DNA from: an uncultured bacterium
GTDB taxonomy: Bacteria; Patescibacteriota; Minisyncoccia; Phycocordibacterales; PALSA-1337
Length of the DNA stretch: 50,524 bases
Reading direction: 5' to 3'
NCBI GenBank assembly: GCA_903842025.1
Contig: CAIMKX010000038.1
Coordinates: 1-50,524 of the forward strand
The position numbers and the translations under genes were made by a program. This document shows, in pieces, positions 22,158 through 31,500 of this stretch. Each line of letters opens with the position of its first letter. The first letter of the stretch is position 1. The notes under the pieces were generated by a model. It ran no database searches. It saw nothing but the letters and a program-made list of their open reading frames with translations, and was not told the origin of the DNA.

Positions 22158-22163
22158 TATGAT
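22158..22163 (+). promoter_or_regulatory. -10 box of the ComEC-tail-like gene
   Basis: TATGAT ends 6 nt before the ATG at 22170 and directly follows the iteron block. It predicts a leaderless message whose promoter overlaps or abuts the repeat array. Confidence 0.5.
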
Positions 22164-22169
22164 GGTGTT

Positions 22170-23099
22170 ATGGCAATCAATAACATATCAAAACCATTTG
22201 TCATTGCGGCGGCGGCAACGGCCTTAAGCACCGGTCTCGCTGGTTACGTTTGGCAAGAAGAACACCGCCCGCTGATTCTAGAGATCTACGTTTTTGCTTT
22301 GCCAAATGGTAGATCGATGTTCATCCGAACTCCAGAGGATAAAAGGATTCTTATAGATGGCGGTGGTAACTCCGACATTATTCGGGAAATCACGAAAATT
22401 CTGCCGTTTTATTCGAGACGAATCGACGCGATTCTGGCCACAAACTCTGAAGGAAAGAACGTTTCCGGGCTTATTGATGTTATCGAGAGGTACAAAGTGG
22501 ATACTTCATATTTGCCTGCAGTGACATTGGAAAGCCTAGGTCTGTCCTCTTCGACTGACATGATCTACTCAACTTTGGTCGATACTATTAATCGTCAAAA
22601 TATTGAAATTCGCAAAGTTATTGCCGGCGATTCTATTATTCTTGACGATAAAGTCACGATAAAGCCTTTGTTTCCGGCCACACCAGATCGATTTGTCTAT
22701 TCCAAGGCCAGTGCGCCGGAAATTCTCTTTGATATTTCATTTGGAAAGACAGCGATAGTCTTTCTGGGCAATGGGTCAAATAAGATACAGAAGTTTTTGG
22801 CTTCAACGACGGCTCCGGCATTCACAGATTCAAGCGTACTGATAGTTTCGCACAGCGCTTTGCCGGCCAACATGTCCGCTCAGCTGATCGGTCAAATCAA
22901 ACCGGAATATCTTGTTTATTCAAAGGCCGAGAGCAATAAGCCAGTGGCGCCGCCGAAATCTTCAACTTCAAAGACAAAAAAGAAAGAGATCGTCGATCCT
23001 TTGGCTTATCTTGGAAATGAAAAGCGGTTTAATCTCAAAGAGAAGGGAACTGTGAAGATTACGTCCGATGGTGTTAAGGTTACGGTGGTTAGTGATTAG
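22170..23099 (+). CDS. Membrane-anchored metallo-beta-lactamase-fold protein resembling the ComEC C-terminus, metal ligands lost
   Basis: 309 residues. N-terminal anchor at about 9-27, then a domain matching the ComEC-type metallo-beta-lactamase fold: LEIYVFALPNGRSMFIRTPE, ILIDGGGNSD, IDAILATNSEGKNVSGLIDV and ILFDISFGKTAIVFLGNGS. The expected H-x-H-x-D-H metal motif after the IDA(I/L) strand is replaced by TNSEGKN, so hydrolase activity is unlikely. The tail is Lys/Ser/Pro rich (KPVAPPKSSTSKTKKKE). With comEC lacking this domain, the pair looks like a split ComEC. The stop overlaps the stop of convergent rpmB by 4 nt. Confidence 0.75.
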   Translation: MAINNISKPFVIAAAATALSTGLAGYVWQEEHRPLILEIYVFALPNGRSMFIRTPEDKRILIDGGGNSDIIREITKILPFYSRRIDAILATNSEGKNVSGLIDVIERYKVDTSYLPAVTLESLGLSSSTDMIYSTLVDTINRQNIEIRKVIAGDSIILDDKVTIKPLFPATPDRFVYSKASAPEILFDISFGKTAIVFLGNGSNKIQKFLASTTAPAFTDSSVLIVSHSALPANMSAQLIGQIKPEYLVYSKAESNKPVAPPKSSTSKTKKKEIVDPLAYLGNEKRFNLKEKGTVKITSDGVKVTVVSD

Positions 23100-23338
23100 A
23101 TTATCCCGGCTTTCTTGAGAGTGGCGAAAGCGCCGTTCTTCTCGATGGTTCTAAGAGCTCTGGTGGAGATGTTCAAAATAATGGTCTTTTTTAATTCGGG
23201 AACGTAAATACGCTTCTTTTGAAGATTGGGGTATTTGCGGATATTGCCGCAAGGATTGAATTGCGTAGCACGGGTGCGGTTGGAATAGCGACCGCCCATC
23301 AGTGAATGTTTATGAGTTATTGCGCAGACTTTGGCCAT
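23096..23338 (-). CDS. rpmB: 50S ribosomal protein L28
   Basis: 80 residues from the chosen start (MAKVCAITHKHSLMGGRYSN). The family core GxxxSNRTRATQFNPCGNIRKY is present, and the C-terminus (ISTRALRTIEKNG) is conserved. The longer ORF adds 22 residues that do not fit the family. A -10-like TATGCT at 23360-23365 places the transcript start after the upstream in-frame ATG, supporting the shorter form. It stands alone, away from other ribosomal genes. Confidence 0.93.
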   Translation of the reverse strand: MAKVCAITHKHSLMGGRYSNRTRATQFNPCGNIRKYPNLQKKRIYVPELKKTIILNISTRALRTIEKNGAFATLKKAGII

Positions 23339-23398
23339 GGATTTGTAGAACAGCATCGTAGCATAGGAAAGCTGAAAGTGCAAAGACAATTTGGTTTT

Positions 23399-23484
23399 TG
23401 TCATTCCCGCGAAAGCGGGAATCTAGTGTCTTGAAAGATATACTTGCAAATCAACACTGGATTCCCGCTTTCGCGGGAATGACA
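23399..23484 (+). repeat. 86-bp REP-pair element
   Basis: TGTCATTCCCGCGAAAGCGG... (23399-23429) and its inverted copy (23454-23484) flank a 24-nt spacer. One base differs between the arms. It lies between rpmB and the M50 protease gene; same family as 19957, 21111 and 38761. Confidence 0.9.
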
Positions 23485-23528
23485 AGAAAAAACTTTGCAC
23501 TTTGCACTTTTCACTGTAAACTTGGCTC

Positions 23529-24137
23529 ATGATAACCGTCATTTCAATCGTAATCCTCATATTCTCGATCATTATCCACGAAGTCTCGCATGGCTTTATG
23601 GCTGATTGGCTTGGTGATCCGACGGCTCGATTGCAGGGTCGTTTGACGTTAAATCCTATCAAGCATATTGATCCGGTTGGCTCTATTATAGTGCCGCTCA
23701 TCACCTCGATGGCCGGTTTTACCTTCGGCTGGGCCAAACCGGTCGAATTCAATCCTTATAATCTTAGAAACAGACGACAAGGCGAATTTTTGATCGCCAT
23801 GGCGGGACCGCTGTCCAATCTGCTCATTGCTTTGATCTTTGGAACGATTATTAGATTTACGGTCGCTTCCGCTTCAGTAATGACGCCGTTTCTTGAGGTT
23901 TGCTCTTACATAGTCATCATAAACATCGTCCTGGCCATATTCAATCTTGTACCTTTGCCGCCATTGGATGGTTCCAAGCTATTATTGGCCTGGCTGCCAA
24001 ACCAATATGGCCAGTTTCGAACAATGTTGGAAAGATATGCGCCGATATTTGTCATAATCGTCATCTTCTTTTTATGGGATTTTGTTTCACCAGTGATACC
24101 GTGGGTTTTTCGATTGATTACAGGAGTTTCTGTCTAA
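23529..24137 (+). CDS. Site-2-protease-type M50 membrane metalloprotease
   Basis: 202 residues. The zinc motif HEVSH sits in the first membrane helix (FSIIIHEVSHGFMADWLGD). The region GRLTLNPIKHIDPVGSIIVP and the third-ligand motif NLVPLPPLDGSKLL follow. It has four or five membrane helices and no PDZ domain, so it belongs to the short M50 branch found in many bacteria rather than being a full RseP. It cleaves membrane proteins within the bilayer; the substrate is unknown. It is co-directional with no obvious operon partner. The XRE regulator gene behind it is convergent. Confidence 0.92.
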   Translation: MITVISIVILIFSIIIHEVSHGFMADWLGDPTARLQGRLTLNPIKHIDPVGSIIVPLITSMAGFTFGWAKPVEFNPYNLRNRRQGEFLIAMAGPLSNLLIALIFGTIIRFTVASASVMTPFLEVCSYIVIINIVLAIFNLVPLPPLDGSKLLLAWLPNQYGQFRTMLERYAPIFVIIVIFFLWDFVSPVIPWVFRLITGVSV

Positions 24138-24157
24138 GATTTTTCAATAAAGTTAAT

Positions 24158-24379
24158 TTAAAAATCGATCAAATCTCGAGTTTTGACATTTAAGGCTTTG
24201 GCGAATCGTGACAGATTACGGATTGTAATATTTTTTTCACCCCTTTCCACCATTCCGACATAAGTCCGATGAACCCCGGCGATTTCGCCAAGGCGTTCCT
24301 GAGATATGTCCATCTTTATCCGCTCATTTCTGATCTTCCTGCCAAGAAAAACCAGAAATTGTTTGTCCAAGTTGGCCAT
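24158..24379 (-). CDS. Small XRE-family transcriptional regulator
   Basis: 73 residues, a single Cro/C1 helix-turn-helix: LGRKIRNERIKMDISQERLG, IAGVHRTYVGMVERGEKNIT, LSRFAKALNV. Such one-domain proteins are often antitoxin-like or restriction-modification (C-protein type) regulators, but no partner gene is seen here. The upstream region has several GCATATT-type motifs that could be its own operator. A GATAAT -10-like box lies about 12 nt before the start. Confidence 0.88.
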   Translation of the reverse strand: MANLDKQFLVFLGRKIRNERIKMDISQERLGEIAGVHRTYVGMVERGEKNITIRNLSRFAKALNVKTRDLIDF

Positions 24380-24570
24380 AGTATATGCAAATATTATCCC
24401 TGAGGACTACTTCAGAGCTACATACTATAATTAGCATATTTCTAATTTTATTGCATATTTTCTTGTCCTATGTTAAGTTATCACCACTGTTCGTTGGAAC
24501 AACATTATGGCAAGAATGAGTAATCGATTGGCTGCGGTTCTAATAGGCCAAGCGGTGAAGAATTCAGACT
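24380..24570. promoter_or_regulatory. Intergenic region between the XRE regulator and rpsL
   Basis: 191 nt without a gene. It holds repeated ATGCAAATATT/AGCATATTT/TGCATATTTT motifs (24388-24460), possible XRE binding sites, and a small hairpin TGTTC-GTTG-GAACA (24489-24502). No clear consensus promoter for rpsL was found. Confidence 0.4.
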
Positions 24571-24993
24571 ATGCCTACAATCAATCAGCTGACAAAAAAC
24601 GATAGGAAGCGTTTCAAGCGGAAGTCCAAGTCCGTGGCTTTGACGCGTACCTTCAATACGATCAAGAATCATCCGATATTTTTCCCGGCTCCTTTCAAGC
24701 GCGGTGTTTGCGTCAAAGTTACGACCAAGACCCCGAAGAAGCCTAACTCCGCTATCCGTAAGATTGCTCGCGTTCGCCTGACCAATGGCATGGAAGTCAC
24801 CGCCTACGTTCCGGGAATGGGACACAACCTTCAGGAGCACGCCGTAGTTTTGCTTCGCGGCGGTCGCGTCAAGGATGTCGGTCTTCGCTATTCTATTGTC
24901 CGTGGCGTTCTGGACTGTGCCGGAGTCGAAGCCCGCAGGAAGGGAAGAAGCCAGTACGGTAACAAGAGACCAAAAGTTGCCAAAGTTGCGTAA
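24571..24993 (+). CDS. rpsL: 30S ribosomal protein S12
   Basis: 140 residues. Core motifs: [62 protein letters not shown] and SRYGNKRPK-type C-terminus ([12 protein letters not shown]). The N-terminal segment between NQL and KRGVC is about ten residues longer than in E. coli ([15 protein letters not shown]). The loop after GGRVKD reads VGLRY instead of LPGVRY. S12 sits at the decoding centre. First gene of a dispersed str cluster (rpsL, rpsG, then fusA and tuf with insertions). Confidence 0.97.
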   Translation: MPTINQLTKNDRKRFKRKSKSVALTRTFNTIKNHPIFFPAPFKRGVCVKVTTKTPKKPNSAIRKIARVRLTNGMEVTAYVPGMGHNLQEHAVVLLRGGRVKDVGLRYSIVRGVLDCAGVEARRKGRSQYGNKRPKVAKVA

Positions 24994-25003
24994 TGTCAAA
25001 ACC

Positions 25004-25105
25004 CAAATGACAAATTTCAAATCAATATCAAAATCCAAAATCCAAATTAGTAATTTTTGTCATTTGAGCTTTGGATTTGATTTGGCATTTGGATTTTGAC
25101 ATTTT
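25004..25105 (+). repeat. AT-rich inverted repeat between rpsL and rpsG
   Basis: The left arm contains AACCCAAATGACAAATTTC and ATCCAAAATCC. The right arm carries the complements TTGTCATTTGAGCTTTGGAT and TGGCATTTGGATTTTGACA. A related element sits inside the MITE at 38761. It fills the whole rpsL-rpsG spacer. Confidence 0.75.
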
Positions 25106-25117
25106 AATTTAACTGCC

Positions 25118-25588
25118 ATGCGACGCAAACTAAACATAAAAAGAGAATTAAAGCCGGATATCAACTATTCTTCCTTGAAGCTGGCCAAATTCGCCAATTA
25201 CATCATGGAATCAGGCAAGAAGAACGTCGCTCGCGGCATTGTCGCCGACTGTATGATTGCCATCAAGGAAAAGGCCAAAGTTGAAAATCCTTTGGAAGTC
25301 TTCGAAATGGCTCTCAAAAACACTTCACCGCTCATGGAAGTCCGCTCCCGCCGTGTCGGTGGCGCCAACTACCAGGTTCCTCGCGAAGTCCGTCCGGAGC
25401 GCAAGCAGGCTCTCTCCATGAAGTGGATCATCGAAGCCGCCCGTTCCAAGAAAGGTGCTCCTATCCACCAGAAACTGGCCGATGAGATCATCGCCGCCTC
25501 CAAGAATGAAGGCGAAGCCGTCAAGAAGCGCGAAAACGTCCACAAGATGGCCGAGGCCAACAAGGCTTTTGCTCACTTTGCCTGGTAA
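25118..25588 (+). CDS. rpsG: 30S ribosomal protein S7
   Basis: 156 residues, normal length. Typical S7 motifs: PDINYSSLKLAKFANYIMES, VEVRSRRVGGANYQVP-type core (MEVRSRRVGGANYQVPREVR), ALSMKWIIEAARSK and a C-terminus KRENVHKMAEANKAFAHFAW. Primary 16S-rRNA-binding protein of the 30S head. It follows rpsL across an AT-rich inverted repeat. An ORF6N gene is inserted between it and fusA. Confidence 0.97.
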   Translation: MRRKLNIKRELKPDINYSSLKLAKFANYIMESGKKNVARGIVADCMIAIKEKAKVENPLEVFEMALKNTSPLMEVRSRRVGGANYQVPREVRPERKQALSMKWIIEAARSKKGAPIHQKLADEIIAASKNEGEAVKKRENVHKMAEANKAFAHFAW

Positions 25589-25607
25589 TTTTTGAAAAAT
25601 TTTATGG

Positions 25608-25613
25608 TAAAAT
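25608..25613 (+). promoter_or_regulatory. -10 box of the ORF6N gene (leaderless)
   Basis: TAAAAT ends 6 nt before the ATG at 25620, so the inserted gene probably has its own promoter instead of relying on read-through from rpsG. Confidence 0.5.
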
Positions 25614-25619
25614 TGCGCC

Positions 25620-26162
25620 ATGAAAAAAGAAAAGGCAGTTGAAACAAGTTTGAATTTGCCAGTAACTTCGGAATTTATTGAGCGCCGAATACATTTGTTT
25701 CGTGGACAGAAAGTAATACTTGATAGTGACCTTGCTGATTTGTATCGAGTGGAGACAAGAGATTTAAATAAAGCTGTTAAGCGTAACATCGACAGATTTC
25801 CTGTGGATTTTATGTTTCAACTATCTCAAAAGGAATTCGAGAACTTGATGTTCCAATTTGGAACATCAAGTTGGGGAGGAAGACGCAAGTTTCCATATGT
25901 TTTTACCGAGCTCGGTGTGGCCATGCTTTCCTCGGTTCTTAATAGTGATCGGGCTATACAGATAAATATTCTAATCATGCGTGCTTTCGTCAGATTACGC
26001 CAACTTATTTCTAGCAACAAAGATCTGGCCAACAGAGTCGACAAATTAGAGATTGACCAGATCAAGCAGGGAATGGGTCTGGCTGAACTTTTTTCTCATG
26101 TCAAAAGGTTCATGGACATGCCGGTTCCAGGGAAAAAGAAGATTGGTTTTGATACGAGGTAA
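25620..26162 (+). CDS. ORF6N-domain protein
   Basis: 180 residues. The ORF6N DNA-binding domain covers about 18-105: FIERRIHLFRGQKVILDSDL, ADLYRVETRDLNKAVKRNID, RFPVDFMFQLSQKEFENL and PYVFTELGVAMLSSVLNSD. A helical stretch follows (ILIMRAFVRLRQLISSNKDL). ORF6N/KilA-N-type proteins occur in phages and as free-standing genes in many small-genome bacteria; their role is poorly known. It interrupts the conserved rpsG-fusA neighbourhood and looks like an acquired gene. Confidence 0.88.
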   Translation: MKKEKAVETSLNLPVTSEFIERRIHLFRGQKVILDSDLADLYRVETRDLNKAVKRNIDRFPVDFMFQLSQKEFENLMFQFGTSSWGGRRKFPYVFTELGVAMLSSVLNSDRAIQINILIMRAFVRLRQLISSNKDLANRVDKLEIDQIKQGMGLAELFSHVKRFMDMPVPGKKKIGFDTR

Positions 26163-26266
26163 AGTTTGATTATTTCCTCAATTTCCTGTATCGTACTAGT
26201 CAATAAGCAGTCTCTGCTTTTTATTTTTCGAACTATTAACTAAAAACTATTAACCATTAACCAAAC

Positions 26267-28432
26267 ATGAACCGCGACTACCCACTAGAGAGAGTACGTA
26301 ACTTTGGAATCATTGCCCATATCGACGCCGGCAAGACGACGACTTCGGAGCGCATTTTGTATTACACGGGCATGATCCACAAGATCGGTGAGGTTCATGA
26401 TGGTGAGACAACGACTGACTGGATGGAACAAGAGAGGGAGCGCGGTATCACGATCACGGCTGCCGCCATTACCTGTTTCTGGAATCCGACCTATATGTCG
26501 CAGACCCTGACGAAGGAAGGGCAGAAGGATCTTTCCAAGAAAGTTCGCTTCAATGTTATCGATACTCCCGGACACATCGACTTTACGGTGGAAGTCAAAC
26601 GTTCGCTTCGCGTCTTGGACGGAGCGGTCGTCGTTTTTGACGGAGTGGCCGGTGTCGAACCGCAATCAGAGACCAACTGGCGCTATGCCGATGACGGCAA
26701 GGTGCCTCGTCTTTGCTTCATTAACAAGATGGACCGCATGGGAGCGTCATTTGAGAAATCATACAAGTCCATTGTCGAGAGACTCAACAAGAACGCTATT
26801 AGGTTCCAGATTCCGATAGGAACAGAGGGTAACCACGTTGGCGTTGTTGACCTTATGCAGATGAAAGCCTTTTATTTCGAAGGTGAAAAAGGCATCAATA
26901 TCGTCGAAAAGGAGATTCCGGCTGATTTGCTCGAAGACGCCAAGAAATATCACGCCGAAATGGTGGAGAAGATCGTCGAACACGATGATGTGGCCATGCA
27001 GAGCTATTTGGAAGGCAAAGAAGTCTCGATTGCTGATTTGAAGAAAATTACCCGCAAAGCCGTCATCGAAAACAAGATTTTCCCGGTTTTCACCGGCTCA
27101 GCCTTGAAAAATATCGGCGTTCAGCTCGTTCTTGATGCCGTCGTCGACTATTTGCCTTCGCCACTCGATATTCCGCCTGTTAAGGGCATCAATCCAAACA
27201 CTGGAGAAGAGGTTGTCCGCCACGCTTCCGATGAGGAACCTTTCTGTGCCTTGGCTTTCAAGCTCCAGAACGATCCTTTCGTCGGTCAGTTGACCTTCTT
27301 CCGAGTATATTCAGGGACTATCGAGGCCGGCACGTATATTTATAACGCTTCAACAGGTAAGAAAGAGCGCCTTGGTCGTATCGTCAGACTTCAGGCTGAC
27401 CAACGTGAAGAGGTCAAGAAAGTTTTTTCAGGCGAGATTGCCGCGGCCGTAGGACTCAAGGACGCTTTGACTTCAAATACATTCTGCGACGAGAACAATC
27501 CGATAGTCTTGGAGAAGATCAAGTTCATGGAACCGGTCGTTTCTCTAAGGATCGAACCAAAGACCAAAGCTGACCAGGAAAAGATGGGTATGGCCTTGCG
27601 CAAGCTCGGAAACGAAGATCCCACCTTTAGGGTTTCCTCCAACCAGGAGACTGGCGAGACCATCATTTCAGGAATGGGTGAACTGCATCTGGAGATCATG
27701 GTTGATCGCATGAAGCGCGAGTTTAGCGTCGAGACCAACGTCGGCGAGCCGCAAGTGGCATATAGAGAGACGATCATGAATACGGCCGAGGCTGAGAACA
27801 AATACATCAAACAAACCGGCGGTAAAGGTCAATACGGACACGTCCGTATCACTCTTAAACCTATGGAGCCATGGCCGGAAGGGGAAAAGATTCCGAAAAC
27901 CGTCCATAGATATGATGATTTTGAATTCATTAACTCTATCAAAGGCGGTGTGATCCCGAATGAATTTATCCCAGCCGTCGAAAAAGGCGTTCATGAAGCT
28001 ATGGACCGCGGTATTGTGGCCGGTTACAAGATGGTCAATATTTCCTGCGAACTGACCTTCGGTTCTTACCATGACGTCGACTCCTCGGAAATCGCCTATA
28101 AGATCGCCGCATCCCAAGCCTTTCAGGATGCCGCCAAGCGGGCCAAGCCGGTCATTCTCGAGCCTATAATGAGGCTGGAAGTCGTCGCTCCGGAAAAATA
28201 CATGGGTGATATCAACGGCTCCATTGCTTCCAAGCGCGGGACCATTGAGGGCTCAGAACCAAAGGGTCAAGCTTTGGCCATCCATGCCAAAGTCCCGCTT
28301 TCAGAGATGTTTGGTTACACCACTCAACTTCGTTCCATGACTTCCGGACAAGGCAGTGCCATGATGGAATTCGACCACTACGAGGTAGTACCTGCCAACG
28401 TAGCCTTGGAGATTGCGGAGAAAAGAAAATAA
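26267..28432 (+). CDS. fusA: Elongation factor G
   Basis: 721 residues. G1 AHIDAGKTTTSERILYYTG, switch I with RGITITAAA, G3 DTPGHIDFT, G4 NKMDRMGA and G5 GSALKN. Domains II-V follow (GEIAAAVGLKDALTSNT, GMGELHLEIMVDRMKREF, GQYGHVRITL, GSYHDVDSSEIAYKIAASQA). A slightly long insert occurs between switch I and G3 (YMSQTLTKEGQKDLSKK). It catalyses translocation. Ends in a good hairpin terminator, so it is separated from the following surface-protein gene. Confidence 0.98.
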   Translation: MNRDYPLERVRNFGIIAHIDAGKTTTSERILYYTGMIHKIGEVHDGETTTDWMEQERERGITITAAAITCFWNPTYMSQTLTKEGQKDLSKKVRFNVIDTPGHIDFTVEVKRSLRVLDGAVVVFDGVAGVEPQSETNWRYADDGKVPRLCFINKMDRMGASFEKSYKSIVERLNKNAIRFQIPIGTEGNHVGVVDLMQMKAFYFEGEKGINIVEKEIPADLLEDAKKYHAEMVEKIVEHDDVAMQSYLEGKEVSIADLKKITRKAVIENKIFPVFTGSALKNIGVQLVLDAVVDYLPSPLDIPPVKGINPNTGEEVVRHASDEEPFCALAFKLQNDPFVGQLTFFRVYSGTIEAGTYIYNASTGKKERLGRIVRLQADQREEVKKVFSGEIAAAVGLKDALTSNTFCDENNPIVLEKIKFMEPVVSLRIEPKTKADQEKMGMALRKLGNEDPTFRVSSNQETGETIISGMGELHLEIMVDRMKREFSVETNVGEPQVAYRETIMNTAEAENKYIKQTGGKGQYGHVRITLKPMEPWPEGEKIPKTVHRYDDFEFINSIKGGVIPNEFIPAVEKGVHEAMDRGIVAGYKMVNISCELTFGSYHDVDSSEIAYKIAASQAFQDAAKRAKPVILEPIMRLEVVAPEKYMGDINGSIASKRGTIEGSEPKGQALAIHAKVPLSEMFGYTTQLRSMTSGQGSAMMEFDHYEVVPANVALEIAEKRK

Positions 28433-28449
28433 TCCAAATCCAAACAAAA

Positions 28450-28483
28450 AGCTCTCCGATGAACATCGGAGGGCTTATTGTTT
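28450..28483 (+). terminator. Terminator after fusA
   Basis: AGCTCTCCGAT (28450-28460) pairs with ATCGGAGGGCT (28465-28475) through a GAAC loop, 11 bp with one G-T wobble, followed by TATTGTTTAT. It starts 17 nt after the fusA stop. The 112 nt between here and the next gene hold a G8 run (28511-28518) and nothing else recognised. Confidence 0.75.
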
Positions 28484-28595
28484 ATGCACAACTACGCTAT
28501 TGTTATTGATGGGGGGGGTGTTAAACTTGTGTCAGCAGCAATTCGTTGCTCTTATTTTGCAATTTATCAATTATTAGTCCCTAATTTCGTTTCTT

Positions 28596-31500
28596 ATGAA
28601 AAAACAAATACTTTCTTTATTGATTCCGCTGTCAGTTTTGGCAGTGGCGGTTTTTGTGGCCATTCCGGTCAATGCCCAAACCAATACGGTGATCACGGCA
28701 AATACCCTCGGCACGCCGAACACGGTCGCAAACGTATCGCCATCAGATTCCTATGGTAACGCCACGACCACATACACCACGACTTTCTACGCCAACGTGA
28801 CGGCTGGCGACAAGGATATATATCTCAATCTGCCAGGCTCCGGTTTGCCGGCTTTTTCAACCCTACCGACTTCCGTGTCCATTATCAAAAACGGAATATC
28901 CGACAGTTTGAGCAATTATCCGAGTCTGACGGTCAATTACGCGACCCCTTCTGCGCTTGCCCTGCAAAACGGCAAATTCTTCGTTGTCCCAAAGGGAATG
29001 ACTGTCTTGATCCCGATGACCTATGCTTTCCAAGTCAGAAATGCCGGCAGCAATATCTATGCCATGAAACTTATCGGCATGAATTATGTCATCTCAGGGG
29101 ATGCTTCTCTAAAACCTCAGTATTACTCGTTTAGTGGCGAGAATGTTGGTCCTGGACAAGCCTTGCTTTCGCTTGATTCCGCTACACCAATTACTTCGAC
29201 AGTTCAGGTTACAGATACTACCGATAATAGATATCTTGGTTTGCCGGTTCTCGTCTTCGATCTTAAGGCGGCGAATATTCCTGTGACGATAAAGAATATT
29301 ATAGTACATGTTGCTTCACCAATAGGTTCTATATCAACTTTGAATGCAACTGCGTACCTGTACCAAGGCTCAACTTTGATGCAAACGGCCATTGTTCAAA
29401 ATGGTGTCATAGACTTTGGTAATATTCCAGATGGAACAGTTGGAAATACAGTACCAGCAAACGCTACGGTTGCTTATACTGTTAAGATTGACATAACCGG
29501 GATTGGTAAAGGTTCAGGTTTTAAAGTATCCGCATATGTTAATTCTACTGATGTACAGTTATATCAGGCAAATTCGTTCTCGACGAATATTGCTGTTACT
29601 GGCTCGGCTCAAGGTAATACAATCACCGTCGCAAACATCAATGCCCAGACAACCGCGTCCATTTTGGCCAATATTATGGGATCGCCTGAGACTAATGCCA
29701 ACGTCTCCAGTTCGGATCAATATGGAAACTCAACGACTACTTATACGACAGTATTCAACGTCTATGTCCAAGCTGTCGGCAGGGATGTCTACTTGAGCCT
29801 GCCGGCTTCCGGTCTGCCGGCCTTTTCGACTCTATCGACTTCGGCGGTCATTTACAAGAACGGCGTGCCGGACAACTTGGCCAATTATCCGAGCCTAAAG
29901 GTAAATTACTCAACCCCTTCACAGGTTGCTCTTCAAAACGGCAAGTTCTTCATCATTCCCCAGGGCGTTACCGTGACGATCCCTGTCGTCTACACCTTCC
30001 AGGTTGCCAATGCCGGAGCCAATTCCTATAGGATGAGCCTGATCGGCTTGAATTACATCAATTCCGGTGACGCTTCATTGAAGCCGCAGTACTATGCCTT
30101 GAGCGGCGGGAATTCCACCCAAGCTTCGAACGGAACGGTCGCCAGGAAGGCTTCACTTTCTTCTACTTCTACTTCTGCTTCTGATACGAACACCTGCTAT
30201 CAATTCAATGTCAACATGACGATCGGCTCGACTGGTGCAGATGTAGTGGCACTCCAGACATTCTTGATCGCCAACGGCTATGATATTCCGAGCGTCAGTT
30301 CCGGAGCAACTAGTAAAGGTTATTTTAGCTCTGAGACTCAGCAGGCGGTTATCAAGTATCAAAACGCCAAAAATATTCCTTCCACGGGTTTTGTCGGGCC
30401 TTTGACTAGGGGAGCGATGAATAGTTGCAGTCCGACTTCAACAACTCAAACTCAGACAGTGACTTGTCCAGCCGGTTTCACTTGCACACCGATCGGCACG
30501 CCGACAACCATCAAGTGTCCGGATGGTTATGTCTGCAATCCAGTAACGGCTGATTCTCCGGTTGAGATCAATCCTTCAACCTCAGGCGGTGTTGCTTACA
30601 CTTCAAGCACGACATCCTCAAGTGATTGTTACCAATTCAACACAAATCTGACTTATGGAAATACAGGTCCGGATGTCTTGGCTTTCCAGAATTATTTGTT
30701 GAGCAAAGGCTTCGATCTGCCTTCCGTCCGCCAAGGCCAATCCGAAAAGAGTAGTTTTGGTCTCGAGACCTGGGTGGCGTTGGTGCTGTTCCAGACCAAG
30801 GTTGGTTTGCCGAAAACAGGCATAGTTGATGCGACGACTAGGAATTACGTGAATACGATGTGTGGTTCAAATGGCATAGCAACTTCTACTTCCGCTTCAA
30901 CAACTAATACAACGATAACCACTCCATCCCCGTCGCCTTCCGCGATGCCAACGATCTCAATCCAGTCTCCTAACGGAAATACTTACAAAGCTGGCGATAA
31001 GATCACGGTTACTTGGTACGAAAACTATGCTGCTCCGTCCGTTAATATTACTATTTTTAGCTCTCAAAGTGGAAAACAATATTACTCAGGTTCTATAGGA
31101 GATCGTGCAGTTGGAACTAATTTGACCATCCTTCCTTCTGAGGCTAGCAATATTCCAGCTGGTCAGTATACAGTCTATGTTTGCGATTTCACAGCTCTGA
31201 CTTCTTCTGGCAAGTCTCTGTGTGCCGCAGGTAATTTCACAATCGCGGCTTCCGGTAATGCGACTCCGTCACCATCTCCGTCATCTTCACCTTCAGCTGT
31301 TTCGACAGTCTGTCCAGCCGGATATATTTGTAATCTTCCTAGCAACAGCACCTATTGTCCAAGTGGCTATATCTGTAGGAACGTAGCGGCAAGCTGTCCG
31401 TCTGGTTATGTTTGCTCGACATATTCGAGAGCTTCGACAGCTTCACCTTCGCCGACTCCTGTTTCTACGTATTCATCTCCGACCCCAATCCCAGCCTCGA

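Noticed and set aside
19957-23484. Repeated GC-rich palindromes as a possible CRISPR array
   Set aside because: Spacing is irregular, the units occur as inverted pairs and not as direct repeats with unique spacers, and no cas gene is present.
23423-23752. 109-aa minus-strand ORF opposite the M50 protease
   Set aside because: It overlaps a REP element (FPRKRESS) and the protease gene; no independent support.
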